NCBI GenBank assembly: GCA_019239425.1
Contig: JAFAZX010000024.1
Location: 22,500-86,499, forward strand
Origin: Acidobacteriota bacterium
GTDB taxonomy: Bacteria > Acidobacteriota > Blastocatellia > Pyrinomonadales > Pyrinomonadaceae
Direction: 5' to 3'
Length of the DNA: 64,000 bases
Position 1 is the first letter of the stretch. Every line of letters starts with the position of its first letter. Positions 28,310-37,900 of the stretch are shown here, piece after piece. The position numbers and the translations under genes are program-made. The notes under the pieces were generated by a model. That model was not told the origin of the DNA, ran no database searches, and worked only from the letters and a program-made list of their open reading frames with translations.

Positions 28310-28899
28310 TCGACGGCAGTGAGGTTCGGGAGCCGCAGGCGCAGCATCCCGTGGACGAGTTGTTCCTCGACCGCTGGTCGCCGCGCGCGATGTCGGGCGA
28401 GGGCGTGAGCGAGGAGGAGTTGTCGACGCTCTTCGAGGCGGCGCGCTGGGCGCCCTCTTCTTACAACAACCAGCCGTGGCGCATCCTCTACGCGCGGCGC
28501 GACACGGCGCACTGGGAGGCCTTCTTCGACCTGCTCGTCGAGGGCAACCGGAACTGGGCGAAGGACGCGGCCGCGCTGCTCCTCTTCGTCTCGAAGGAGA
28601 CGTTCGACTTCAACGGGAAGCCCTACCCGACGCACTCCTTCGACACGGGCGCGGCGTGGGAGAACCTCGCGCTCCAGGCGACGATGTTGGGGCTGGTCAC
28701 GCACGGCATGCAGGGCTTCGACTACGACCGCGCGCGGGCTGAGCTGAACATCCCCGAGGGCTTCCGCGTCGAGGCGATGGTCGCGGTCGGCCGCCCCGGC
28801 GACCCGGCGCAACTGCCCGAACCCTTGCGCGAACGCGAAGCGCCCAGCGGCCGCAAAGCCCTCTCCGAGATAACCTGCGAGGGCGCCTTCAACTTCTGA
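28306..28899 (+). CDS. Nitroreductase family protein
   Basis: The 197-aa FMN-dependent oxidoreductase shows the N-terminal RWSPRAMSGEGVSEEEL and AARWAPSSYNNQPWRILYAR motifs for FMN phosphate and ribityl binding. In the C-terminal half, GAAWENLALQATMLGLVTHG and VEAMVAVGRPG complete the fold. It probably forms a homodimer and uses NAD(P)H; the physiological substrate is unknown. It is coupled to the membrane protein gene upstream. Confidence 0.92.
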   Translation: MIDGSEVREPQAQHPVDELFLDRWSPRAMSGEGVSEEELSTLFEAARWAPSSYNNQPWRILYARRDTAHWEAFFDLLVEGNRNWAKDAAALLLFVSKETFDFNGKPYPTHSFDTGAAWENLALQATMLGLVTHGMQGFDYDRARAELNIPEGFRVEAMVAVGRPGDPAQLPEPLREREAPSGRKALSEITCEGAFNF

Positions 28900-28903
28900 A
28901 GTC

Positions 28904-29040
28904 AGGTGCTGGGTTTTGGTTTTGGGTTTCAGGTGTTGGGTGCTGGGTATTGGTTAGAACTGAGTTTTCAACCAGCACCTAGATCCCAAAACCCAAAACC
29001 CTTCTTCAACCCAACACCCAGAACCCAGAACCCAACACCT
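28904..29040. repeat. Palindrome, GGTGCTGGGT/GGTGTTGGGT family (copy 1)
   Basis: A G/T-rich left arm (AGGTGCTGGGTTTTGG then AGGTGTTGGGTGCTGGG) is followed by a complementary A/C-rich right arm ending ACCCAACACCT at about 29040. The arms are made of degenerate 7-10 bp units. Related elements are at 33799-33859, 44933-45011, 55479-55568, 61534-61601 and inside 23286-23440. Confidence 0.85.
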
Positions 29041-29062
29041 CTTACCCCAAAGGAGTCCTCCG

Positions 29063-29443
29063 ATGAGTCAGTATCGTCCCCCCGCGTATCAGCCGCCGCG
29101 GCCCTACCAGCCACCGCGGCCGCCCTACCCGTACCCGCCGCAGCACGTCGCCCGCCAATACCAGTCGCCGCCGAAGACTACGGTCGTGGCCGTGCTGCTG
29201 GAAGTCATGCCCGGCCTCCTCCTACAGACCTTCGGCATCGGACACATGTATGCGGGCAACGTCGGGGTGGGGCTGCTCTTCATGTTCGGCTACTGGTTCG
29301 TGCAGTTCATCAACCTCCTGCTCTGCGTCGTCTTCATAGGCTTCCTCACGCTCCCGCTCACATACATCCTCGCGCTGGTCATCTCGCCGATCCTCGCGTT
29401 GCAGGCGGCCGAGCGCGCGAACCGCGCCGCCGGTTTCGAGTAA
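29063..29443 (+). CDS. TM2-domain-like small membrane protein
   Basis: The 126-aa protein has a Pro/Tyr/Gln-rich cytosolic-type N-terminus (PPAYQPPRPYQPPRPPYPYP). Hydrophobic helices follow, with FGIGHMYAGNVGVGLLFMFGYWFVQ, the GxGHhYxGxxxxG pattern of TM2-like membrane proteins. Two further hydrophobic segments end at AAERANRAAG. The function is unknown. It is preceded by an AAGGAG ribosome-binding site at 29050-29055. Confidence 0.82.
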   Translation: MSQYRPPAYQPPRPYQPPRPPYPYPPQHVARQYQSPPKTTVVAVLLEVMPGLLLQTFGIGHMYAGNVGVGLLFMFGYWFVQFINLLLCVVFIGFLTLPLTYILALVISPILALQAAERANRAAGFE

Positions 29444-29456
29444 CCCGCCCCGCGTC

Positions 29457-29741
29457 ATGGCGCCGCGCAGGAAGTCAGCCGGAAGGAAGTTCGAGGCCGA
29501 GCCGCGGGAACCCTTTGCCGCGCGGCGCGTCGAGCGCGTGAGGCGACTGCTCATGCGGCGCGGCCTGCCGCGCGTCGAGATGTCTCTGATCCTCGCGGCG
29601 ACGGGCGCGGCCGGTTTCGTCGCGTCGTTCGTGCTGCTGCACCTGGGCGTGTAGCGGATGTGGCTCCGCTACCCTTTGGCGGTGCTGTTTGCCTACGGGG
29701 TCTTCATCTTGCTGCTGCGCGTCTGGCTCTCTCCGACTTGA
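29457..29741 (+). pseudogene. Small membrane protein gene interrupted by an in-frame TAG and truncated
   Basis: A 65-aa frame (29457-29654) encodes a basic N-terminus and one transmembrane helix (MSLILAATGAAGFVASFVLL). After an in-frame TAG (29652-29654) the same frame continues as CGG then ATG and reads WLRYPLAVLFAYGVFILLLR, a second helix, up to a TGA at 29741. The frame is preserved across the stop and both halves look like helices of one membrane protein. A nonsense mutation plus 3' loss is therefore the simplest reading. Two separate tiny genes (65 and 27 aa) are the alternative. A palindrome begins 18 bp after the second stop. Confidence 0.55.
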
Positions 29742-29758
29742 CTGTAGCGCGTCATTCG

Positions 29759-29834
29759 TTAACCACAGAGACACAGAGGCACGGCTTGTTGAGCTATTCC
29801 GCTTCAAGCTGTGCCTCTGTGTCTCTGTGGTGAA
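29759..29834. repeat. Palindrome, CACAGAGGCACAG family (copy 2)
   Basis: The 29-bp arms at 29759-29787 and 29806-29834 are complementary with two mismatches (AACCACAGAGACACAGAGGC onward). It lies between the broken membrane gene and the PEP carboxylase gene, which converge. Confidence 0.9.
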
Positions 29835-29868
29835 AATTCCCTCCCACCTACACACAAGCAACGATACT

Positions 29869-32652
29869 TCACCCCGTGTTCCGCAGACCCGCCGAGATGC
29901 CGTTGATGGTGGCGGCGAGGGCGTAGTCGAGTTCCTCGGACTCCTGGCCCGCGCGCTTGCGTCGGAGGAGCTCGATCTGGACGAGACTCATCGGGTCGAC
30001 GTACGGGTTGCGCAGGGCGATGGAGCGCGCGAGGACGGGGTTGCGCTCCAAGAGACGCGCCTGGCCGCTCACGCGCAGGATGACGCGGCGCGTCCGCTCG
30101 AACTCCTCCTCGATCATCCCGAAGACGCGCGCGCGCAACTCTCCGTCCCCAACCAGCCCCGCGTACCTGCGCGCGATGGAGAGGTCGGCCTTCGCCATCC
30201 CCGTCTCCACGTCGCCCAAGAGGTTCGAGAAGACCGGCACGCGCATCATCTCCTGCAACAACTCCGCCCCGCCCTCGCGCTCCTCCAGAAATCTCTCCAG
30301 CGCGTGCCCGACGCCGAACCACGCGGGCAAAACGTGCCGGCTCTGCATCCAGCCGAAGACCCACGGTATCGCGCGCAGGTCGGCCAGGCCCTTCGTCTGC
30401 GAAGAGCGCCGCGCGGGACGCGAGCCGATCTTCGCCAGATCGAATTCGAGGACGGGCGTCGCCTCTTCGAAGTAAGGCACCACGTCCGGGTTCTCCGCGA
30501 CGCGCTCGCGGTAGAACTCGAAGGCCACCTGCGACATCCACCCGAGCGCCTCCTCCCACTCCGCGCGCCACTCCGCGCCGCCGGGCCGCGCCAAAGCTTC
30601 GAGCGCGGCCGCGACCATCAGCTCCAGATTCCGCTCGGCCAGCACCGGCTCGGCGTACTTCCAGTTTAAGACCTCGCCCTGCTCCGTTATCTTCAGAGAG
30701 CCTTCGAACGCGCCGGCCGGCTGCGCGACGATTGAGTGGTGCGTCGGCCCGCCGCCGCGGCCCACCGTGCCGCCGCGCCCGTGGAAGAGTTGCAGCGAGA
30801 CGCCGCACTCGCGCGCGACCTCGTGCAGGGCGCGGTGCGCTTTGAAAAGCTCCCAGGTGCTCGTCAACATCCCGCCGTCCTTGTTCGAGTCCGAGTAGCC
30901 GAGCATCACCTCCTGCCTGCGGCCCCACGAATCGAGGTACGGCGCGTACTCTGCGGAAGTCCACAGCGCGCGGCACACGCCCGGACAGTTGCGCAGGTCT
31001 TCGATGGACTCGAAGAGCGGGACGGGCATCAGGCCCGGGTCGTCACGCTCCTTCTCGGCCGCGACGCGCACGCCGCAAGACTCGGCGAGCCAGACGAGCC
31101 GCAGCACGTCGCCCACGCCGCGCGCGCCGCTGATGACGTGGCTGCGGATGGACTCCGGCGGGAACTCGCGCTTGAGCGCGGCGACCGCGCGCAGAGCTTC
31201 GAGCGTCGCCTCCGTCTCCGGCGAAGGGGCTTCGGGGAGTTGCGGCACGTCCTCATTTCCGACCGCGTCACCCTCGTCGATAATCGAAGCGCCGCGCGCG
31301 AGTTCCTCTGCCGCCTTCGCGTGGATGCGCGCGTGCTGGCGCGCGTCGAGCGTGTGCAGATGAAAGCCGAACGTCTCGACCTGACGCGCGAGCGGGTCGA
31401 CCAACTGCCGCGCGAGCCTGAGCGCCCCGCCCTCCGCCAGGCTCTCCCGCAGCAGGCGCAAGTCTGCCGTGAACGCGGCCGCGTCCTCGTACCCTTCGGC
31501 CGCAGACCCGCGCGTGGCCGAGAGCCTGCGCAGGACGAGCGAGAGGAAGCGGCGGTAGACCTCCTCCGGCGCGTGCGGCGCGAACGGGCGCGACGCCGCG
31601 GCCGGAAGCCTCCGCTCGTACTCTTCGAGTGCCTTCACCAGATCGGAAGAGGCGGGCGACTGCTTGGTCGAGCTGCTCAGGCGCTCGTGCAGCTCGTCCA
31701 CGGAGGCGATGTAGAAGTCGAGCACCGTCTCGCGCGCCATGCGCAGCGCGTCGCGCGTGCAGCCCGGCGTCACGAAAGGGTTGCCGTCGCGGTCGCCCCC
31801 GATCCAGGAGCCGAAGCGGAGCACGCGCGGCAGCTCCCTCGCCTCAAGCTCGCGCCCGTAGGTCGCGCGGAAGGCGTCGGCCATCTCTTCATAAACTTCG
31901 GGCACCGTCTCGACGAGCGCGGCCGGGTAGTAGTCGAGCCCCATCTTGATCTCGTCGCGCACGGTCGGCTGGCGGCGCCGCACCTCGTCGGTCTGCCAGA
32001 GCGCGGTGATCTCGGCCATGATGCGCTCGGCCGCCTCGCGCGCGCGCCGGTCGGGGAGCGGCAAACTGTCGAGACGCTCAAGCTCGGCCGCGATGCGCGC
32101 GCGCTTGAAGAGGACTGTGCGGCGCGCGACCTCCGTCGGGTGCGCGGTGAAGACCGGCACGACCTCGACGCGCGACAAAAGCTCGATTGCCTCCTCGGCG
32201 GACGCGCCCGCTTCGCGCACGCGCCGGAGCGTGCCGAGGAACGTGCCCGCCTGCGGCGGCGCGCCCGAGACCTCCGCGGCGCGGCGGCGTCGCTTGCGGT
32301 GGTTCGTCTCGGCGAGGTTGGTCAGCTCGAAGTAGATGGCGAACGCCTTCGTCAGCTGGTACGCCTCTTCGATTGAGGCCCGGCCGACGACCGACTCGGC
32401 GCGCGTCATCAACTCCTTGCGCCGGGCCTTGTCGGACGACTCGCGCCGCCCGGACGTCAGGCTGCGCAACTCCTCGACCGTGTCGAAGAGCGCCGCGCCC
32501 GCCTGCTCCCTCAGGACAGCGCCGAGCAGTCGCCCGAGCGAGCGCACGTCGCGCCTGAGCGGCGACTCCTTCGCCGAACCCTCGCGCGCCGTCAGCTCCT
32601 CCAGACGCCCGCGCTGGTCGTCCACCTCCCACAAACGCTCGCTCTCCTCCAT
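29869..32652 (-). CDS. ppc: Phosphoenolpyruvate carboxylase
   Basis: The 927-aa enzyme converts PEP and bicarbonate to oxaloacetate. Diagnostic motifs are VFTAHPTEVARRT (catalytic His), GSWIGGDRDGNPFVT, MLGYSDSNKDGGML and the glycine-rich FHGRGGTVGRGGGPTH. The C-terminus ends GISAGLRNTG, the conserved family end. The start at 32652 is supported by a GGAAGG Shine-Dalgarno; the frame continues upstream only through a hairpin. The enzyme is anaplerotic for the TCA cycle and complements Kgd and PEP carboxykinase encoded in this window. Confidence 0.97.
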   Translation of the reverse strand: MEESERLWEVDDQRGRLEELTAREGSAKESPLRRDVRSLGRLLGAVLREQAGAALFDTVEELRSLTSGRRESSDKARRKELMTRAESVVGRASIEEAYQLTKAFAIYFELTNLAETNHRKRRRRAAEVSGAPPQAGTFLGTLRRVREAGASAEEAIELLSRVEVVPVFTAHPTEVARRTVLFKRARIAAELERLDSLPLPDRRAREAAERIMAEITALWQTDEVRRRQPTVRDEIKMGLDYYPAALVETVPEVYEEMADAFRATYGRELEARELPRVLRFGSWIGGDRDGNPFVTPGCTRDALRMARETVLDFYIASVDELHERLSSSTKQSPASSDLVKALEEYERRLPAAASRPFAPHAPEEVYRRFLSLVLRRLSATRGSAAEGYEDAAAFTADLRLLRESLAEGGALRLARQLVDPLARQVETFGFHLHTLDARQHARIHAKAAEELARGASIIDEGDAVGNEDVPQLPEAPSPETEATLEALRAVAALKREFPPESIRSHVISGARGVGDVLRLVWLAESCGVRVAAEKERDDPGLMPVPLFESIEDLRNCPGVCRALWTSAEYAPYLDSWGRRQEVMLGYSDSNKDGGMLTSTWELFKAHRALHEVARECGVSLQLFHGRGGTVGRGGGPTHHSIVAQPAGAFEGSLKITEQGEVLNWKYAEPVLAERNLELMVAAALEALARPGGAEWRAEWEEALGWMSQVAFEFYRERVAENPDVVPYFEEATPVLEFDLAKIGSRPARRSSQTKGLADLRAIPWVFGWMQSRHVLPAWFGVGHALERFLEEREGGAELLQEMMRVPVFSNLLGDVETGMAKADLSIARRYAGLVGDGELRARVFGMIEEEFERTRRVILRVSGQARLLERNPVLARSIALRNPYVDPMSLVQIELLRRKRAGQESEELDYALAATINGISAGLRNTG

Positions 32653-32709
32653 GCCGCTTCCTTCCAGATAAGGATTTGAGACTGCTGTTTTATCCCTCAA
32701 CGCACATAA

Positions 32710-32754
32710 AAGACAACGTCCCGCGTCGAACATCTCGGCGCGGGACGTTGTCTT
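32710..32754 (-). terminator. Rho-independent terminator-like hairpin
   Basis: Perfect 16-bp arms (AAGACAACGTCCCGCG at 32710-32725 and its complement at 32739-32754) are followed on the minus strand by TTTTAT. It lies just after the DUF4097-like gene and upstream of ppc, so it probably terminates the former. Confidence 0.75.
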
Positions 32755-32791
32755 GGACAAGCCTTTCGGGTCAGGCTGCGGTCAGGGATAT

Positions 32792-33715
32792 TTATCTGAC
32801 GGGCGGCGCGGGGGGCGCGGGCGGTGCGGGCGGCGCGGGCGGAGGCGGCGGCAGCTCGTCTGCCTCGTCGCTCTCGTCGTCAGACGTGGAGGCGGTCGTC
32901 GCGGCGGCCGTCGCGGGGCCGGCGTCGGACTCGAAGCGCACGTTGCCGTTGACGTGGTCAACCCGGACGGGCGAGCCGCCCGAGCCGAGGCGCGCGCGCG
33001 TGTAGGAACGGTTCATGCGCTCCTGCATCGTGACGTTGGGGACGTTGAGCGAGAACCCGCCGTTCTGGTGCTCCGACTCCACGTCCGCGTTGACGAGTTG
33101 GGTGAAGCGAATCTCGACGTTGCCGTTGACGTGCTCGACCTCCATCCCCTCTTCGCCGAGCCGCGTCACGCCGAGCTTCACGCCGCCGTTGACGTGGCTG
33201 ACCTGCGCGCGGCCCGCGGCGCCCGCGACCTCGACGCGGCCGTTCACGTGCGAGACCTCGACCATGCCGTCGATGTCGCCGACGTTGACCGAGCCGTTGA
33301 CGTGCTCGGCCGCGAGTTCGACGCGACGCGGCAGCACGAGCGTCACCTCCTGACGCACCTCGCCGCCGCCGTTCCAGATGCGGTGCCAGAGGCCGGGCAC
33401 GCCGTTGCGCTCGCCGTGTACGACGAGCGACGCAGGCGACGCGGCCACCGTCACGCGCCTGTACTCGAGGTCTTCTGCGGAGGAGCCGGTGCGGACGATG
33501 TGAACCTCGGCCGTGTCTGTGTCGGCCGTCTTCACCTCGACGGAGCCGTTGATGAAGCCGACCTCGACGCGCGCGCCGGCTTCGAGCTTGAAGGTCTGCC
33601 GCGTCTCCTCGCGCCGCGCCCCGTTCGCGTTACCGCCCACGGCCCTGTTCACCCAACGCCCGGCGAACGCCGCGGCGGCCACGAGTACGACGACGACAAA
33701 GATTCTGCCTTTCAT
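32792..33715 (-). CDS. Exported DUF4097-like beta-repeat protein
   Basis: The 307-aa protein has an N-terminal membrane anchor or signal (IFVVVVLVAAAAFAGRWV). It then has recurring strand-turn units with the motif HVNG (VEHVNGNVEI, VSHVNGRVEV, VDHVNGNVRF, INGSVEV), the pattern of DUF4097 or adhesin-like beta-solenoid proteins. The C-terminus is an acidic linker followed by a Pro/Ala tract (PPAPPAPPAPPAPPVR) encoded by a GC-only microsatellite. The start at 33715 follows an AGAGGGCG ribosome-binding site. The function is unknown; an envelope location is inferred. Confidence 0.82.
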   Translation of the reverse strand: MKGRIFVVVVLVAAAAFAGRWVNRAVGGNANGARREETRQTFKLEAGARVEVGFINGSVEVKTADTDTAEVHIVRTGSSAEDLEYRRVTVAASPASLVVHGERNGVPGLWHRIWNGGGEVRQEVTLVLPRRVELAAEHVNGSVNVGDIDGMVEVSHVNGRVEVAGAAGRAQVSHVNGGVKLGVTRLGEEGMEVEHVNGNVEIRFTQLVNADVESEHQNGGFSLNVPNVTMQERMNRSYTRARLGSGGSPVRVDHVNGNVRFESDAGPATAAATTASTSDDESDEADELPPPPPAPPAPPAPPAPPVR

Positions 33716-33798
33716 TAAACGCCCTCTTTTGATGATTTCTGAAACTCCCGCCGGAATCCAGCACTGAGAACGACGAGGCCCGCGCGGAAGTTCACAGG

Positions 33799-33845
33799 AA
33801 ATTGGGTGTTGGGTAAAAACAGATGTCTTCACCAGCACCCAGAAC

Positions 33846-33859
<14 letters not shown>
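33799..33859. repeat. Palindrome, GGTGTTGGGT family (copy 2)
   Basis: The short left arm TTGGGTGTTGGGTA pairs with the right arm CACCAGCACCCAGAACC onward. It lies just upstream of the DUF4097-like gene; its right end overlaps the last codons of psuG. Confidence 0.75.
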
Positions 33860-34760
<901 letters not shown>

Positions 34761-34816
34761 CGGATAAGATTGCAGATTACATCATCTGCAACTTGGGTGC
34801 ATACCGGACGAGAGTT

Positions 34817-34891
34817 TTCACCACAGAGGCACAGAGGCACAGCTTGGAGTTCATGGCTCAACAAGCTGTGCCTCTGTGCCTCTGTGGTGAA
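34817..34891. repeat. Palindrome, CACAGAGGCACAG family (copy 3)
   Basis: Perfectly complementary 29-bp arms at 34817-34845 and 34863-34891 (TTCACCACAGAGGCACAGAG onward). It lies between the 3' end of the DUF11 locus and psuG. It is the best-preserved copy of the family. Confidence 0.92.
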
Positions 34892-34902
34892 CTGTCTTTA
34901 CG

Positions 34903-37900
34903 CTAACGTATCCGGACGGAGAACGAGACGCTGCCGGCGTTGTTGGGAGAGGTCTGCGAGAGGCTGCCGCCGAACGTCCAGCGGACGTGCGTGACGTTGC
35001 GGTCGTAGCCGGCGGGCGCGCCGCCCCCGCCGGAGACGGGCGTGTAGGTCCACGTCAAGCCGCTGTCGTTCGAGTAGGCGACGGCGACCGTCAGCCCAGT
35101 CGTGCCGAGGCTGTTGACGACCGAGCCGACCTTGAAGTCGGTGTAGTCGTTAAGCTTGAGGGTGGTGGCCGGGTTGGGGTCGGTCAGGACGAAGGCCGAG
35201 GCGGGCGCGCCGCCGCCGTTCTGGAAGGCGACGGTGTAGGTGATGACCGTGCCCGGCACCTGCGTGCCCGAGGGCGTGACCGACTTCGTCAGCGTGATGT
35301 TGGGCGGGGCGGCGGCACCCAACGAAGCGGTGGCGCGGTCGTCCTCGGCGGGGTTGTTGTTGCCGGGCGTCGAGTCGGGGTCGGGCTGGTCTGAGGCGGT
35401 GACCTCGGCGATGTTGGTGATCGTGCCCGTGCCGGTGACGAGCGCGACGATTTGGAGCGTGGCCGACGCGCCGCTCGTGACGCTCGGGAGCGACCAGACG
35501 CCCGTGCCGCTCGCGTAAGTGCCCGAGTTCGGCGTCGCGGAGACGAAGGTCAGGCCCGCGGGCAGGAGGTCTGTGACGGCGACGTTCGTCGCGTTGCTCG
35601 GCCCCGCGTTGATGAGCGTGAGCGTGAAGGTGACGTTCTGCCCCTGAATCGGGTTCGGGTTGTTGACCGTTTTCGAAAGGCTCAGGTCGGAGCTGGAGAC
35701 GATGGTCGTCGGGTCGCTCGCAGAGTCGTTGGCGGTGTTCGTCTGCCCGCCGCCCGAGACGTTCGCGGTGTTCGTCAGGCTCGAAGCGGCGTTCTGCAGG
35801 ACGCCGACCGTCAGAGTGATTGCGGGGTAGCTCGCGCCGGCCGCGAGCGCGGACGCGCGCGTGCAGGTCACGACCTGCCCCGCCGCCCCGCACGTCCACC
35901 CGGTGCCCGTCGCCACGACGTAGGAGAAGCCTGCCGGCAAAGTGTCCGAGACGGTGACGGTGCCGCTCGTCGCGGCGCCGCCCGCGTTCGTGACCGTGAG
36001 GCTGTAGCTGCCGGACGAGCCGCGCGTGAAGTTGCCGCTGTGCGTCTTGGCAATCGTCAGGTCGGCGACGCCGTTAATCGTCGTCGGGTCGCTCGCAGAG
36101 TCGTTCGAGGTGTTCGTCTGGCCGCCGCCCGAGGCGGACGCGGTGTTCGTCACGCTCGCGGCCGCGGTCGTCGAGACGTTGACGGTCACGGTGATGGCGG
36201 GGTAGCTCGCGCCCGCCGCGAGAGCAGTCGAGCGCGTACAGGTCACCGTCTGGCCCGCCGCGCCGCACGCCCAGCCCGTCCCGGTCGCGGAGACGTAGCT
36301 CAGCCCGGCCGGCAAGGTGTCGGTAACTGTGACCGTCCCGCTCGTCGCCGCCCCGCCCACGTTCGAGACGGTCAGCGTGTAGGTCGCCCCGCTCTGCCCC
36401 TGCGAGAAGTTGCCCGTGTGGCTCTTCGCAATTGTCACGTCCGCAACGCCGTTGACGGTGGTCGGGTCGCTTGAGCTGTCATTCCCAGTGTTCGTCTGTC
36501 CGCCGCCCGAGACGTTCGCGGTGTTGGTCAAATTCAACGCCGCGTTCGAGGCCACGCCCACCGTCAAAGTAATCGCGGGGTAGCTCGCACCCGCGGCCAG
36601 CGCGTCCGCGCGCGTGCAGGTGACCGTCTGACCCGACGCGCTGCAAGACCAGCCCGTCCCCGTCGCCGAGACATAAGACAGCCCTGCGGGGAGCGTGTCG
36701 GAGACAGTCACCGTGCCGCTCGTCGCGGCGCCGCCCGCGTTGCTGACTGTGAGTGCGTAGCTTCCGTTCTGCCCCTGCGTGAAGTTGCCGCTGTGGGTTT
36801 TAGCAATCGTCAGGTCGGCGACGCCGTTCACCGTCGTCGGGTCGCTCGCGGAGTCGTTGGCGGTGTAGGTCTGGCCGCCGCCGGAGACCGTGGCCGTGTT
36901 CGTCAGGCTCAAAGCGGAGTTCGGGGCGACGCTCACCGTCAGAGTGATGGCCGGATAACTTGAGCCGGCGGCGAGCGCGTCGGAGCGCGTGCAGGTCACC
37001 GTCCCGCTGGAGTTCGAGCAAGTCCAGCCCGTCCCCGTCGCCGAGACGAAGGTGAGTCCCGCGGGCAGCGTGTCGCTGACGGTGACCGTGCCCGACGTGG
37101 CCGCGCCGCCTGCGTTGCTGACCGTGATGCTGTAAGAACCGTTCTGGCCTTGTGTGAAGTTGCCGCTGTGCGTCTTGGCAATCGTGAGGTCGGCGACGCC
37201 GTTGACGGTCGTCGGGTCGCTCGCGCTGTTGTTGCCGGTGTTGCTGTCGTTGCCGCCCGACACGCTGGCCGTGTTCGTCAGGCTCAAAGCGGAGTTCGGG
37301 GCGACCGCGACGGGGACGCTGATGTTGGGGTAGCTCGCGCCGCCGTTCAGGGCGTCCGCGCGCGTGCAGGTGACGGTCTGGCCCGCGGTGTTGCAAGTCC
37401 AGCCCGTGCCCGTCGCCGCGCCCGGCGTGAGCCCCGCGGGCAGCGTGTCCGTGACCGTGACGGTGCCGCTCGAAGCGACGCCGCCCGAGTTCGTGACGGT
37501 GATGGTGTAAGTCCCGTTCTGCCCCTGCGTGAAGTTGCCCGCGTGGCTCTTCGCAATCGTGAGGTCGGTCGGCACCGTGACGCTGCTCGTCACGCTGCTG
37601 CTGTTGTTCGAGGAGTCCTGGTCGAAGGTCACGCTCGACGCGACCGAGGCGGTGTTGGTGACGCTCGGCGCGGCGGCGGCGCCGACGGCGACGGTGAGCG
37701 TGATGGCGGGCAACGTCGTCCCCGTCGTCACAGGCCCCGAGCGCGTGCAGGTCACCGTCCCGCTGGAGTTCGAGCAAGTCCAGCCCGTGCCCGTCGCCGA
37801 GACGAAGGTGAGTCCCGCGGGCAGGACGTCCGTGACCGTGATGGTGCCGGCGGCGGACTGCGGCCCGTTGTTGACGGCGGTGAGCGTGTAGCTGGCGTTG

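Noticed and set aside
28904..29040. CRISPR array
   Set aside because: Short GGTGCTGGGT units are contiguous and palindromic as a whole; there are no regular unique spacers and no cas genes.
30736..32376. 546-aa plus-strand frame
   Set aside because: Antisense to PEP carboxylase.
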